Assembly: GCF_003143995.1 (NCBI RefSeq)
Contig: NZ_QFWG01000001.1
Coordinates: 186,001-250,000, forward strand
Reading direction: 5' to 3'
DNA: 64,000 bases
Origin: Pseudoglutamicibacter cumminsii
GTDB taxonomy: Bacteria; Actinomycetota; Actinomycetes; Actinomycetales; Micrococcaceae
Shown here: piece after piece, positions 9,074-17,675 of the stretch
Layout of the letters: every line of letters begins with the position of its first letter
Position numbering within the stretch: position 1 is the stretch's first letter
Notes under the pieces: generated by a model
The model's input: only the letters and a program-made list of their open reading frames with translations
Databases searched by the model: none
What the model was told of the DNA's origin: nothing
Position numbers and translations under genes: made by a program

Positions 9074-9109
9074 CGGCTAGCGGCTAGGAGCTAGAGCCTA
9101 GGAGCTCGG
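9068..9109. repeat. Six degenerate 7-bp GGCTAGC units at the mshC/PAC2 junction
   Basis: Six consecutive 7-mers start at 9068: GGCTAGC, GGCTAGC, GGCTAGG, AGCTAGA, GCCTAGG, AGCTCGG. The first contains the mshC stop and the CTAGGAG of the fifth holds the PAC2 stop on the other strand. A 7-base period puts TAG in all three frames, and because CTAG is palindromic the same holds on the minus strand. Confidence 0.8.
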
Positions 9110-10087
9110 GTTCTCGCGTCCTGAAAGGTATCGACGCAGTTCCTCGGCGATCTTTTCGCCGTCAATCCGCTCGTGCGCCGGTGCCTGATCGTTTTCGGCC
9201 TGCCGTTCTTGCAACTGCGCTACCAAGGCGGACATGCGCGGGTCGTCCTCGACCGCATCGTCAAGCGCTTCCTCCCATTCCTTGGCGTGCTCACGCAAAC
9301 TGTCGGTCGTCAGGTCCAGGCCCAAGTGCTCATCGAGCGCCGCAATCAAAGCGAGCTGCGCCTTAGGCGACTGCGTCGCAGCAACATAGTGCGGCACGTC
9401 GACCCACACATCCAAAACAGGCAGGCCCGCGGCCCACGCCGTATCGGAAAGCACCGAGACAATACCTGCGGGACCCACGTCATCGGACTGTTTCGCGTTC
9501 GTCAACGAACGCAAAACACGCGAATCCGACGTCAGGCGAGCGGTCACGTCCGAACTGTGCGGGATCTGCTCGGCGGTCGCGTGAAGAGCGGTCACCATCA
9601 CGACGTTCAGGGCCTCAGCATGCATCAAGACCTCCCCAACAAAGGAGATCCACTGCAAGTTGGGTTCGGGACCCAAAGCGATCACGGCATCCAACCCGGT
9701 AGGGGTGCGGAAGCGGTGTAGGCGCGTCGTTGGCCACGAGAGTTTCAGGCTCCCGTTGGCTCCGGCTACGCGAGACGGGCGGTTGACGCGGAAATCGTAG
9801 TAGTCCTCGGGATTGAGCTTGGCGGCGACCGTCTGATCGACGTGTTCCAAAATCCATTCAGCCGCACCGGTCGCGGCTTGACCCGCGTTTTCGAAACCAC
9901 CGAAAGCCGCGATCAACACCGCGGGGCGCCGCTCGTCTGCGCTGGAACCTGAAACCGGCTGAGCACGCACCCATTCCTTGACCGAATTGAACGCTTCTGT
10001 GTGCTCGTGTTCGCTGTTCACGTTTTCGGCCTCCTCAACCGGGTAGTAGTTTCGCGGTGCGTGTGGACGTAATGCAGTGGACGCCAT
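9098..10087 (-). CDS. PAC2 family protein
   Basis: The protein is 329 residues long from the ATG at 10087. The PAC2 (proteasome assembly chaperone-like) fold is indicated by RRPAVLIAAFGGFENAGQAA near the start, the EPNLQWISFVGEVLMHAEAL helix region and a C-terminal helical tail (DPRMSALVAQLQERQ). Actinobacterial PAC2 proteins have no settled biochemical role. They are often encoded beside mshC and uppP, as here. The frame is open for 26 more codons upstream, but that extension has no family resemblance. The gene converges on mshC. Confidence 0.85.
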   Translation of the reverse strand: MASTALRPHAPRNYYPVEEAENVNSEHEHTEAFNSVKEWVRAQPVSGSSADERRPAVLIAAFGGFENAGQAATGAAEWILEHVDQTVAAKLNPEDYYDFRVNRPSRVAGANGSLKLSWPTTRLHRFRTPTGLDAVIALGPEPNLQWISFVGEVLMHAEALNVVMVTALHATAEQIPHSSDVTARLTSDSRVLRSLTNAKQSDDVGPAGIVSVLSDTAWAAGLPVLDVWVDVPHYVAATQSPKAQLALIAALDEHLGLDLTTDSLREHAKEWEEALDDAVEDDPRMSALVAQLQERQAENDQAPAHERIDGEKIAEELRRYLSGRENPSS

Positions 10088-10193
10088 GCAATGGAAGCAA
10101 CGCAGGGGTTTAACGGCCTCTGTAATCGTTACCCTAGTCACCCTGACGGCGAGTGAAAAGGGCAACCTTGCACAGAGCCGCCGTTTGAGCCCC

Positions 10194-10199
10194 TAAGAT
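10194..10199 (+). promoter_or_regulatory. -10 box (TAAGAT) of a leaderless rip-type transcript
   Basis: TAAGAT is followed by 7 bases and the ATG at 10207, with no ribosome-binding site between. This is the leaderless layout. Confidence 0.45.
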
Positions 10200-10206
10200 A
10201 TGAGTC

Positions 10207-11349
10207 ATGCCTACCGAACGTGCCACGCATCCGTGGTACAACCGCCCGCTCCCTCTCGGGAGTATCGGTGGCGTACCCGTTTCGTTGTCGACGTCATGGT
10301 TTTTCGTCGCAGTCGTGCTCGCTATCGCGGTTGCGGTGGTGGTTCAGGACTGGCTACCGGGAACGTCTACGCCTGTTGCGATTCTGATGGGGCTTCTGCA
10401 GACCCTAGCGTTGATGTTCTCGGTGCTGATCCACGAGGTGGCTCACGCTCTGGTCGCTAAGGCTTTGGGCTGGAAGACCACCGGCATCGAGGTCACGCTG
10501 TGGGGCGGGCACACGAGTTTCACCACAACGAATCCGAAGGCTTCGCAGTCTTTCCTAGTCTCGATCGTGGGGCCTCTGACTAACCTCGCGCTCGCGGCCG
10601 TCATCTATTCGCCGGTGTGGTTTGGCGTTGATCTTCCGGAAGGGCCGCTGCGCTTCTTTATTCTGATGACGGTGGTCGCGAATCTCGCGATCGGTGTGTT
10701 CAATCTGTTGCCTGGTCTGCCGCTGGATGGCGGCCGGGTTGTTGAATCGATTGTGTGGGGTCTCGCTGGCCGTCAGCCGATCGGGACGATCGTCGCCGGC
10801 TGGCTGGGTGGCATTCTGGCTCTCGCGGCTGGCGTGGGCGTCGTCGTGTTCTTGTTGCGGGCGGAGCAGCGTGTCACATTCGTGACGCTTTTGATGCTTC
10901 TGGTCATGATTGTCCCGTTGCTCGATGGCGCTATTAAGTCCGTGCGGATCGGCCGGTTGCGCTTACGGATCGAAGGCATGCAGGCGGGCCACTTGGTGAG
11001 CCCGGTGGTGCGCCTTGCGCCTCATGCTTCTGTTGCCGATGCGGTTGAAGCCGGCGTTTTTGAGGACACCGTGGTCGTGGTGTTGAGTCCGGATGGCACG
11101 CGTTTGTTACGGGTGCGTCCGGAGCCGCTGCGCAGGATGGCCCCGGCTGTGTACGCAGGTACGCCCGTTATGCATGTTGCGGTTGATGCGATGGATGCCC
11201 ACGTTGTGTCCGCTGAGGCTGACGGTGATATTTTGGCTCGGGCCGCGCTGGATTCGGAGACGGGGACGGTGCTGGTCGTGGATTCGCGGCAGCGGTGCAT
11301 TGGCGCTGTGCGTCGTGAAAGCGTTGTTAAGGCGCTTGAAGGGCGCTGA
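10207..11349 (+). CDS. Site-2 protease family zinc metalloprotease (Rip3-like, M50)
   Basis: The 380-residue membrane protease has about six hydrophobic segments in the first 240 residues. The zinc motif HEVAH lies in the second segment (VLIHEVAHALVAKALG) and the third ligand in NLLPGLPLDGGRV. The C-terminal 130 residues are soluble and look like a degenerate CBS-pair domain. Rip3-type enzymes cleave membrane substrates within the bilayer, often anti-sigma factors; the substrate here is unknown. It is the first gene of a run leading through trmI into the Pup locus, which is a conserved arrangement in actinobacteria. trmI starts 16 bases after the stop. Confidence 0.9.
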   Translation: MPTERATHPWYNRPLPLGSIGGVPVSLSTSWFFVAVVLAIAVAVVVQDWLPGTSTPVAILMGLLQTLALMFSVLIHEVAHALVAKALGWKTTGIEVTLWGGHTSFTTTNPKASQSFLVSIVGPLTNLALAAVIYSPVWFGVDLPEGPLRFFILMTVVANLAIGVFNLLPGLPLDGGRVVESIVWGLAGRQPIGTIVAGWLGGILALAAGVGVVVFLLRAEQRVTFVTLLMLLVMIVPLLDGAIKSVRIGRLRLRIEGMQAGHLVSPVVRLAPHASVADAVEAGVFEDTVVVVLSPDGTRLLRVRPEPLRRMAPAVYAGTPVMHVAVDAMDAHVVSAEADGDILARAALDSETGTVLVVDSRQRCIGAVRRESVVKALEGR

Positions 11350-11365
11350 ACGAAAGGACTGGATT

Positions 11366-12418
11366 GTGGCTGTTGGTGCTGAGCATCGTCGTGGACCGTT
11401 CAAGGTTGGCGACCGGGTGCAGGTCACGGATGAGCGCCGGCGTGTGCATACTCTGACCCTCAAGGAGGGCGGGGAGTTCCATACGCATGTTGGTGTTTTG
11501 TTCCACGATCAGCTGATTGGCCAGCCTGAGGGCAGCGTCGTCGAGAACACGGAAGGTGTTCGCTATCAGGCGCTGCGTCCGTTGCTGAAGGATTTCGTGT
11601 TGTCGATGCCGCGTGGCGCGACGGTCGTGTACCCGAAAGACGCGGGGCAGATCGTGACGATGGGCGACATCTATCCGGGTGCGCGCGTCGTGGAGGCCGG
11701 CGTTGGTTCTGGCGCGCTCACGATTTCGTTGTTGCGCGCGGTGGGTGACACGGGCATGGTTCATTCGTTCGAGCGTCGCGAAGAGTTTGCCGACATTGCG
11801 CGTGGCAACATCGCCGCGATGTTCGGTGAGGTTCCGCCGTCGTTCCGGTTGTCTTTGGGCGATTTCCAGGAGCGCGTGGTTGAGGAGCATGAGCCGGGCA
11901 GCGTGGACCGCGTGGTTTTGGACATGCTTTCGCCGTGGGAATGCATCGACGCGGTGGCGACCGTTTTGGCCCCGGGCGGGGTGTGGGTCAACTACGTTGC
12001 GACGGTGACTCAGCTGTCCCGCGTGATCGAGGCGATTCGCGCGGACGGTCGCTTCACTGAGCCTGAGGCCTTCGAGTCGATGGTGCGCGGCTGGCACGTT
12101 GAGGGTTTGGCTGTGCGCCCGGATCACCGGATGGTGGCTCACACTGGTTTCTTGATGACGGTGCGCAGGCTCGCTGACGGCGCCGTCGGGATCCCCGGAG
12201 CCCGGCGCGTCAAGGAAGTGAACTTCCCTGCGGAGGATGTGTCTGCGTGGACTGCCGACCACGATCCCGAGGCCTGGACTCACGAGGGCTTGGGCGAACG
12301 TGGCTTGTCGGCTAAGAAGCTGCGCCGCTCAGCGCGCGACGCGGTGGCGATGGGGCGCGCCGCGGGCGCCGAACTTCCCGATGCGGGCAGCGGAGCGGAA
12401 GTCACGAAGTCTGAGTAG
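11366..12418 (+). CDS. trmI: tRNA (adenine-58-N1)-methyltransferase TrmI
   Basis: The 350-residue SAM-dependent methyltransferase has the class I motif VEAGVGSGALTISLLRAVG preceded by the TrmI-specific MPRGATVVYPKDAGQIVTMGDI. It methylates A58 in the tRNA T-loop as a tetramer. The GTG at 11366 is chosen because GAAAGGACT lies just upstream and the protein then begins VAVGAEHRRGPFKVGDRV, the usual N-terminal beta-barrel domain; the frame is open further upstream only inside the M50 gene. TrmI directly before arc is a conserved neighbour of the Pup system. Confidence 0.93.
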   Translation: MAVGAEHRRGPFKVGDRVQVTDERRRVHTLTLKEGGEFHTHVGVLFHDQLIGQPEGSVVENTEGVRYQALRPLLKDFVLSMPRGATVVYPKDAGQIVTMGDIYPGARVVEAGVGSGALTISLLRAVGDTGMVHSFERREEFADIARGNIAAMFGEVPPSFRLSLGDFQERVVEEHEPGSVDRVVLDMLSPWECIDAVATVLAPGGVWVNYVATVTQLSRVIEAIRADGRFTEPEAFESMVRGWHVEGLAVRPDHRMVAHTGFLMTVRRLADGAVGIPGARRVKEVNFPAEDVSAWTADHDPEAWTHEGLGERGLSAKKLRRSARDAVAMGRAAGAELPDAGSGAEVTKSE

Positions 12419-12459
12419 GTAGCGGAGTCACGCTCGTGCTCGGCGTAGTTGCCAACACG

Positions 12460-12465
12460 TAGGGT
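12460..12465 (+). promoter_or_regulatory. -10 box (TAGGGT) of a leaderless arc transcript
   Basis: TAGGGT followed by six bases (GGACGT) and the ATG of arc matches a leaderless start. recO on the other strand has a near-identical box and gap (TAGGGT, GTAGGT, ATG). Confidence 0.5.
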
Positions 12466-12471
12466 GGACGT

Positions 12472-14130
12472 ATGAGCGATCAAGCAACCACCCCGTCGTC
12501 CTCACCGGCTCCAGGTGCTGAGGCAGCGAGCGAGCTTGCAGAGGTTAGAAGCCGCAACGTCGAGCTGTCCCGCCGAACCGAAGATTTGAACCGGCAGAAC
12601 GCCCGGCTCGTGGATGCGTTGCGTCGTTCACGTGAGGCGATCGACGGGCTACGGGCTTCGTTGGAGCGGGACGGTGACTTCCCGCTAACGCATGCCGTGG
12701 TGTTGGCTCGGCATGAAGCGATCACTGACCGAACCCGCGCGATCCCGGGGGCATCCGGGGCAGGCGTGGACATCCTTCACGCTGGCCGAACCGTACGCAC
12801 CGGGATTTCGCCTTTGTTGGAAAGCGATCTTGTTGTCCCCGGCGCCGAGGTCTTGGTCAACGAGTCACTCATCGTCGTGGCGGTTCTTGGCCAGCGGGAG
12901 ACCGGTGCCGTGATGACGGTGGTCGACACGCTTGATGCCGATCGGCTTGTTGTGTCGATGCGGACGGGGGAGCGGGTTGTCGTCCGGGCGGCGCAGGCTC
13001 TCGTGCGACGCGGTGTGCGGCCTGGTGAGCTCGTGCTCGTGGACGCCAAGACGGACATGGCGTTGTCCACGATCACGGTGGATTCGGGGACCTCTGGTCT
13101 GCAGTTGGCTGAGGTACCGCAGACGACGTACCAGATGATCGGCGGCTTGGATCAGCAGATCACGCAGGTGCGTGACGCGATCGAACTCCCGTTCATCCAC
13201 CGCGAAAAATTCGAAACGTACGGCCTCGAAGCCCCACGAGGGGTTCTGTTGTATGGCCCTCCAGGGACCGGCAAGACGATGATCGCGCAAGCCGTCGCCC
13301 ATGCGCTGAGCGAGCAGACCGGTTCATCCGCATACTTCCTCAACGTCAAAGGCCCCGAACTGCTCGATAAGTTCGTGGGCGAAACCGAACGCCACATCCG
13401 CCTGATCTTCGACCAGGCCCGCGAACAAGCGGCAGCAGGCCACCCCGTCGTTGTGTTCTTCGATGAGATGGACGCACTGTTCCGCACCCGCGGAACCGGT
13501 GTGTCCTCCGATGTTGAAACCACGATTGTGCCGCAGCTTCTCGCCGAAATCGACGGGGTAGAGAAGCTTTCGAACGTACTCGTGATCGGCGCGACCAACC
13601 GCGCCGACATGCTTGACCCTGCCCTTTTGCGCCCTGGGCGCCTCGACGTCAAGGTGCGCATCGAACGCCCCGACCGCGCGGCAACGCTCGACATCCTGAG
13701 CCGCTACCTCAACACCGACACCCCACTTGCCGCAAGCGAGCTCAGCCGGCACACCGGTGCGGCCGCGGCGGCCGCCCACTTGCGCGAAGTAGTGGCCCAC
13801 GAAGTCTTCGAGGTTGAGGCGCCGCTGTTTGAATGCCTGGATGACGACGGCGGAACCCACTACATCGGTAGGTCGCAGCTCATCTCGGGCGCGGTGATCA
13901 AAGCGATCGTGGACCGGGCTAAGCGAACCGCCATCAAACGCGACATCGAAGGCGGCGAACCGGGCCTCGATGAGTCCGCGGTGCGCTCAGCCGTGCAGGG
14001 CGAGTTCGCGCACTCGGGGCACATGCCAACGCAAGGATCCCCGGACGAATGGGCCCGCATCCTGGGCCTCAGCACGCCAGCCGGCACCCGCATCGTGAGC
14101 GTGCGCCGCATCGAACACAGCGAGCAGTAG
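12472..14130 (+). CDS. arc: AAA ATPase forming ring-shaped complexes ARC (Mpa family)
   Basis: This 552-residue Pup-recognising unfoldase has an N-terminal coiled coil (about residues 20-66) that binds Pup, then tandem OB domains, then the AAA module. Walker A is GPPGTGKT at 262-269, Walker B VVVFFDEMDAL near 326-336, and the arginine-finger region NRADMLDPALLRPGR. It unfolds pupylated proteins with ATP. Mycobacterial Mpa ends with a flexible tail and GQYL, which docks on the 20S core; here the protein stops at RIVSVRRIEHSEQ, so that tail is missing. This agrees with the absence of prcBA downstream. dop starts 2 bases after the stop. Confidence 0.96.
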   Translation: MSDQATTPSSSPAPGAEAASELAEVRSRNVELSRRTEDLNRQNARLVDALRRSREAIDGLRASLERDGDFPLTHAVVLARHEAITDRTRAIPGASGAGVDILHAGRTVRTGISPLLESDLVVPGAEVLVNESLIVVAVLGQRETGAVMTVVDTLDADRLVVSMRTGERVVVRAAQALVRRGVRPGELVLVDAKTDMALSTITVDSGTSGLQLAEVPQTTYQMIGGLDQQITQVRDAIELPFIHREKFETYGLEAPRGVLLYGPPGTGKTMIAQAVAHALSEQTGSSAYFLNVKGPELLDKFVGETERHIRLIFDQAREQAAAGHPVVVFFDEMDALFRTRGTGVSSDVETTIVPQLLAEIDGVEKLSNVLVIGATNRADMLDPALLRPGRLDVKVRIERPDRAATLDILSRYLNTDTPLAASELSRHTGAAAAAAHLREVVAHEVFEVEAPLFECLDDDGGTHYIGRSQLISGAVIKAIVDRAKRTAIKRDIEGGEPGLDESAVRSAVQGEFAHSGHMPTQGSPDEWARILGLSTPAGTRIVSVRRIEHSEQ

Positions 14131-14132
14131 AC

Positions 14133-15851
14133 ATGACTGAAACGCAGTATCCAGTTCCAGATGGGCTGACAGCGGCCGGCCTCGTGGGCCGAACGCCCGG
14201 CGAGCGCGTCATGGGAACCGAGACCGAATACGGGATCATCGCGCCCGGCTCAGAACTCACGCCAACGCAGCTCTCCGCGGCGGTTGTCACGGCGATGGGG
14301 GAGGCGCTTGAAGAGCTCGGCTCGGCGAGCGCTACGGCCCCGTGGGATTACCTGCACGAGCGCCCTCTGGATGATGCTCGTGGATTTTCGGTGCGGCGTG
14401 CCGACGCTCACGAATCGCAGCTGACGCATGAGGGTGCCTCTGTCGCGGCTGGAGCTTCGGTAGCTGGCGACTGTGCCGGCGCTGGAACGGGCGCTGCCGG
14501 AGCGGGTGCGTCTGGCGGCCGGATCCTCATGAACTCGGTTTTGGGCAACGGCGCGCGTTTCTATGTCGATCACGCGCACCCCGAGTACTCCTCACCCGAG
14601 ACCACAAATTCTTATGATGCCGCGGTGTGGGATCAAGCGGGGGACCGCCTCGCGAGCGTGGCCGCCCGCTACGCGAGCGAGCGCATCGGGCACGAAGTGA
14701 TCCTGCACAAGAACAACGTTGACGGCAAGGGCGCCTCGTACGGGACGCACGAGAACTACTTGACGCCGCGGGCTCTGCCGTTCGACGCGCTAGTTGCGGG
14801 GCTGTTGCCGTTCTTCGCGTCGCGGCACATCGTGTGCGGTTCGGGCCGCGTCGGGCTCGGGCAGTTCGGGGAGCAGGCAGGTTTTCAGATCTCGCAGCGC
14901 GCTGACTATTTCGAGCAACGCGTTGGGCTGGAGACGACGTTGCGGCGGCCCCTGGTCAACACGCGCGATGAACCACACGGGCAGAGCGATCGCTTCCGCC
15001 GGCTGCATGTGATCGTTGGGGACGCGAACTGTTGGGGCGTTTCGACCCAGGTTCGGCTCGGTGCAACGAACTGGGTTTTGCGGCTCATCGAAGCGGGGCG
15101 TATGCCGCGCATCGAGCTCGCCGACCCTGTTGCGGCCGTCAAGGTGTTCTCTCAGGATCCGTCTCTTCGCGCCACAGTTACCACGGTTGATGGCCGCAGC
15201 CTCAGCGGTCTGGACATCCAGGAAATGTTCCTGGAAGCAGCAGAGACGTATGCGGCAGAGGACAGGGCGGCAGAACAGGCGGCGTCCGATGCGGTCAGCT
15301 CTGGCGCTGAACGTGGCGTGCTCGTCTTGTGGCGCCGGATCGTCGATGCGTTGCGCGCAGACGATCCGGTGGCCGACCGGCTGGTTGAATGGCGCGGCAA
15401 ATACTCGTTGTTGCGTGCCTATGCGGCTAGAGCCGGCCTTGACGCCGCGGACCCCGCCACATGGGATGCAGACCAGCTGAAACTGATCGACCTTCAATGG
15501 TCTGACCTGCGGGCAGGCAAAGGGCTTGCGTGGGCGCTCGAACGCGCCGGCAAAGCAGAAACCGTACTCGCGGAAGCCGACATCCAAGCCGCACTCACCA
15601 CACCTCCAGCGACGACCCGGGCATGGGCACGCGGCCAGGCCGTGAGCACATTCGGAACCCAACTGACATCCGCATCGTGGGACAGCCTGACCTTCGACGT
15701 CGACGGCCGCATCGAACGCATCGACATGCCGGTTCCGTGGGCCGCAACCAAGCACGAAGTCAGCACCTTATCGCTCGGTGAGTTCTGCACCGGCATCGAG
15801 CAGTCAACACACGCCCACGAACCCAGCCCGAGCGACCCACACACCCTCTAA
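14133..15851 (+). CDS. dop: Pup deamidase/depupylase Dop
   Basis: The 572-residue glutamine-synthetase-like enzyme has GTETEYG at residues 28-34, the catalytic aspartate in FYVDHAHPEYSSPE (Asp146), the nucleotide-binding KNNVDGKGASYGTHENY, and NTRDEPH. Dop deamidates the C-terminal Gln of Pup and removes Pup from substrates. It is longer than the roughly 500 residues usual in mycobacteria: about 26 extra N-terminal residues, and an enlarged Dop loop (about residues 86-130) filled with Ala, Gly and Ser, which tells Dop from PafA. The ATG at 14133 is 2 bases after the arc stop; a longer open frame lies inside arc. Its C-terminus ends about 60 bases before pup. Confidence 0.95.
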   Translation: MTETQYPVPDGLTAAGLVGRTPGERVMGTETEYGIIAPGSELTPTQLSAAVVTAMGEALEELGSASATAPWDYLHERPLDDARGFSVRRADAHESQLTHEGASVAAGASVAGDCAGAGTGAAGAGASGGRILMNSVLGNGARFYVDHAHPEYSSPETTNSYDAAVWDQAGDRLASVAARYASERIGHEVILHKNNVDGKGASYGTHENYLTPRALPFDALVAGLLPFFASRHIVCGSGRVGLGQFGEQAGFQISQRADYFEQRVGLETTLRRPLVNTRDEPHGQSDRFRRLHVIVGDANCWGVSTQVRLGATNWVLRLIEAGRMPRIELADPVAAVKVFSQDPSLRATVTTVDGRSLSGLDIQEMFLEAAETYAAEDRAAEQAASDAVSSGAERGVLVLWRRIVDALRADDPVADRLVEWRGKYSLLRAYAARAGLDAADPATWDADQLKLIDLQWSDLRAGKGLAWALERAGKAETVLAEADIQAALTTPPATTRAWARGQAVSTFGTQLTSASWDSLTFDVDGRIERIDMPVPWAATKHEVSTLSLGEFCTGIEQSTHAHEPSPSDPHTL

Positions 15852-15910
15852 CACGCCGGTTTGTAGCATGGAAGATAACGAGAACCGGCCCACGAGCTAA
15901 GGAGAACAAC

Positions 15911-16102
15911 ATGGCTCAGGAACGTATTAACCAGCAGAGCTCAACACCTGCGGAACAGAGCAGCGAAACCGTCGACGCCCCGCAGATCAACACGCAGGGT
16001 CAGGACGCCGGTGTGGACTCGATCCTTGACGAAATCGACGGCCTCCTGGAAACCAACGCCTCCGAATTCGTCTCCGGCTACGTCCAAAAGGGCGGGCAGT
16101 GA
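15911..16102 (+). CDS. pup: Prokaryotic ubiquitin-like protein Pup
   Basis: This is a 63-residue, mostly disordered protein ending in VQKGGQ, the form that Dop must deamidate to GGE before ligation. The C-terminal half carries the conserved VDSILDEIDGLLETNASEFV helix that binds the ARC coiled coil. Only one lysine is present (in VQKGGQ). A clear ribosome-binding site (AAGGAGAAC) precedes the ATG. The stop TGA overlaps the pafA GTG (GTGA), so the ligase is translationally coupled to its tag. No proteasome subunit gene lies between the two. Confidence 0.98.
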   Translation: MAQERINQQSSTPAEQSSETVDAPQINTQGQDAGVDSILDEIDGLLETNASEFVSGYVQKGGQ

Positions 16103-17592
16103 GCCTAGACAATGTAGCCGCGAACCGCATCGTAGGCCTGGAGACTGAATACGGGCTCGCCTACAGCGCCCGCAGCGGCCGCGCACCAGAGGTCGACGAC
16201 GTCGCTAAGCACCTGTTCCAGCCGGTGATCGACTGGGGGAGGGCCACGTCGGTGTTCCTGCCGAACGGTTCGCGGCTCTACCTCGATGTGGGGTCTCACC
16301 CCGAGATCGCGACCGCGGAATGCTCGCTACTGAGCGAAGTCCTCGAGCAAGACCGAGCGGGAGCGCGAACTCTCGAACGGCTCGCACAGATAGCGCAAGA
16401 TGCCTGGGAGGACTCCCCGCACCCTGGAACCATCCACCTGCTGCGCAACAATGTGGACTCGGCAGGTAACGCGTTCGGTTGCCACGAAAACTATATGATT
16501 CCGCGCAAACTCGGTGCCGCACGTCTTGCGCACACGCTCATCCCGTTCTTGGTGACTCGCCCGCTGATTTGCGGGGCGGGCCATATCCGTCTGATCGATG
16601 ACCGGCCGCGGTACGTGCTTTCTCCGCGCGCCCGGCACATGTGGGAAGCCGTGTCATCTGGTTCGACGCGCTCCCGCCCGATGATCAACACGCGCGATGA
16701 ACCACACGCGGATGCCGCGAAGCATCGCCGCCTGCACGTGATCGTGGGGGACACCAACGTCTCAGAGGCATCAACGCTTGTGAAGATCGCTTCGACGTGG
16801 CTTGTGCTGGATTGGATCGAAGCCGGCGGCAGGTCTGAACTCGGAGAGATTGATCAGCCCGTGGATTCGCTGCGTGCCGTGTCTGATGACGCAGACGGCC
16901 ACACGATGCTGACCTTCGACACGGGGCGCCGCATGAGCGCGGTTGACGTTCAAGACTATTTCTATGAACAAGCCGCAGCACACGCTCAACGCAACGGCGC
17001 AATCGAGCGCGATCCGCTGATGCGTACCGCGCTGGATCTGTGGCGCCAGACGCTCGATGCGTGGCATGCCGAAGACCTCACTAGCGTCGCGACGACGCTG
17101 GATTTTGAAGCGAAGCGGCGCCTTCTGGACCGCTACGCGCAACGCCGAGGAGTCGACTGGGACGATGCCTCGGTACGCCGCCTCGAGCTCGCCTATCACG
17201 AACTCGCTCAGCCTCATGCCGCGTCACTCCAGGAAAAGCTCGAGACATCCGGGCTGCTTGAACGCATCACAACGCCCGATGCGGTTGAGACTGCACGTGT
17301 ACGTCCTCCTCACACGACGCGAGCGCTATCCCGCGGCGCCTTGATCGCGGCGAGCCACGCAAGCGGGGCAAGCTATAAAGCGGACTGGATGACGTTCCGG
17401 CTCAGCGACGTAACCGAGACCAAAGTCCTCATGCCAGACCCACTTGAGGCCGCATCGTCGGCTGCATCTGAGCTCATTTCCACGCTTCCTGGGAGCCATA
17501 AGGGCACGGAACCTGAAGCGAGTGCCGCCGCGATCATCGACGCGGTTTTCTCAAGCCTTGACGAAGACTCTATGGTCCCCGGCGGACTGTAG
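16099..17592 (+). CDS. pafA: Pup-protein ligase PafA
   Basis: The 497-residue glutamine-synthetase-fold ligase shows GLETEYG at residues 13-19, the catalytic aspartate in LYLDVGSHPE (Asp63), RNNVDSAGNAFGCHENY and NTRDEPHADA. It lacks the Dop loop. PafA phosphorylates the C-terminal Glu of Pup and joins it to substrate lysines. The GTG start overlaps the pup stop by four bases. The block after the aspartate reads HPEIATAEC where most homologues have HPEYATAEC. Other actinobacteria carry prcB and prcA just before this gene; here it follows pup directly. Confidence 0.96.
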   Translation: MSLDNVAANRIVGLETEYGLAYSARSGRAPEVDDVAKHLFQPVIDWGRATSVFLPNGSRLYLDVGSHPEIATAECSLLSEVLEQDRAGARTLERLAQIAQDAWEDSPHPGTIHLLRNNVDSAGNAFGCHENYMIPRKLGAARLAHTLIPFLVTRPLICGAGHIRLIDDRPRYVLSPRARHMWEAVSSGSTRSRPMINTRDEPHADAAKHRRLHVIVGDTNVSEASTLVKIASTWLVLDWIEAGGRSELGEIDQPVDSLRAVSDDADGHTMLTFDTGRRMSAVDVQDYFYEQAAAHAQRNGAIERDPLMRTALDLWRQTLDAWHAEDLTSVATTLDFEAKRRLLDRYAQRRGVDWDDASVRRLELAYHELAQPHAASLQEKLETSGLLERITTPDAVETARVRPPHTTRALSRGALIAASHASGASYKADWMTFRLSDVTETKVLMPDPLEAASSAASELISTLPGSHKGTEPEASAAAIIDAVFSSLDEDSMVPGGL

Positions 17593-17675
17593 AGTTAACC
17601 CACAAGACGTAACGTCACGCATTCTGTAACGTCACGGCGGCCCCGCCGTGTGCAAACTGAGAAGGAAGGTTTTCA

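Noticed and set aside
14049-14132. Upstream start for dop inside arc
   Set aside because: The ATG at 14133 is directly after the arc stop and gives a sensible N-terminus; the extension is out-of-frame arc sequence.
15841-16102. Hidden or degraded prcB/prcA remnants around pup
   Set aside because: pup and pafA overlap by four bases and dop ends 59 bases before pup, so there is no room for remnants.
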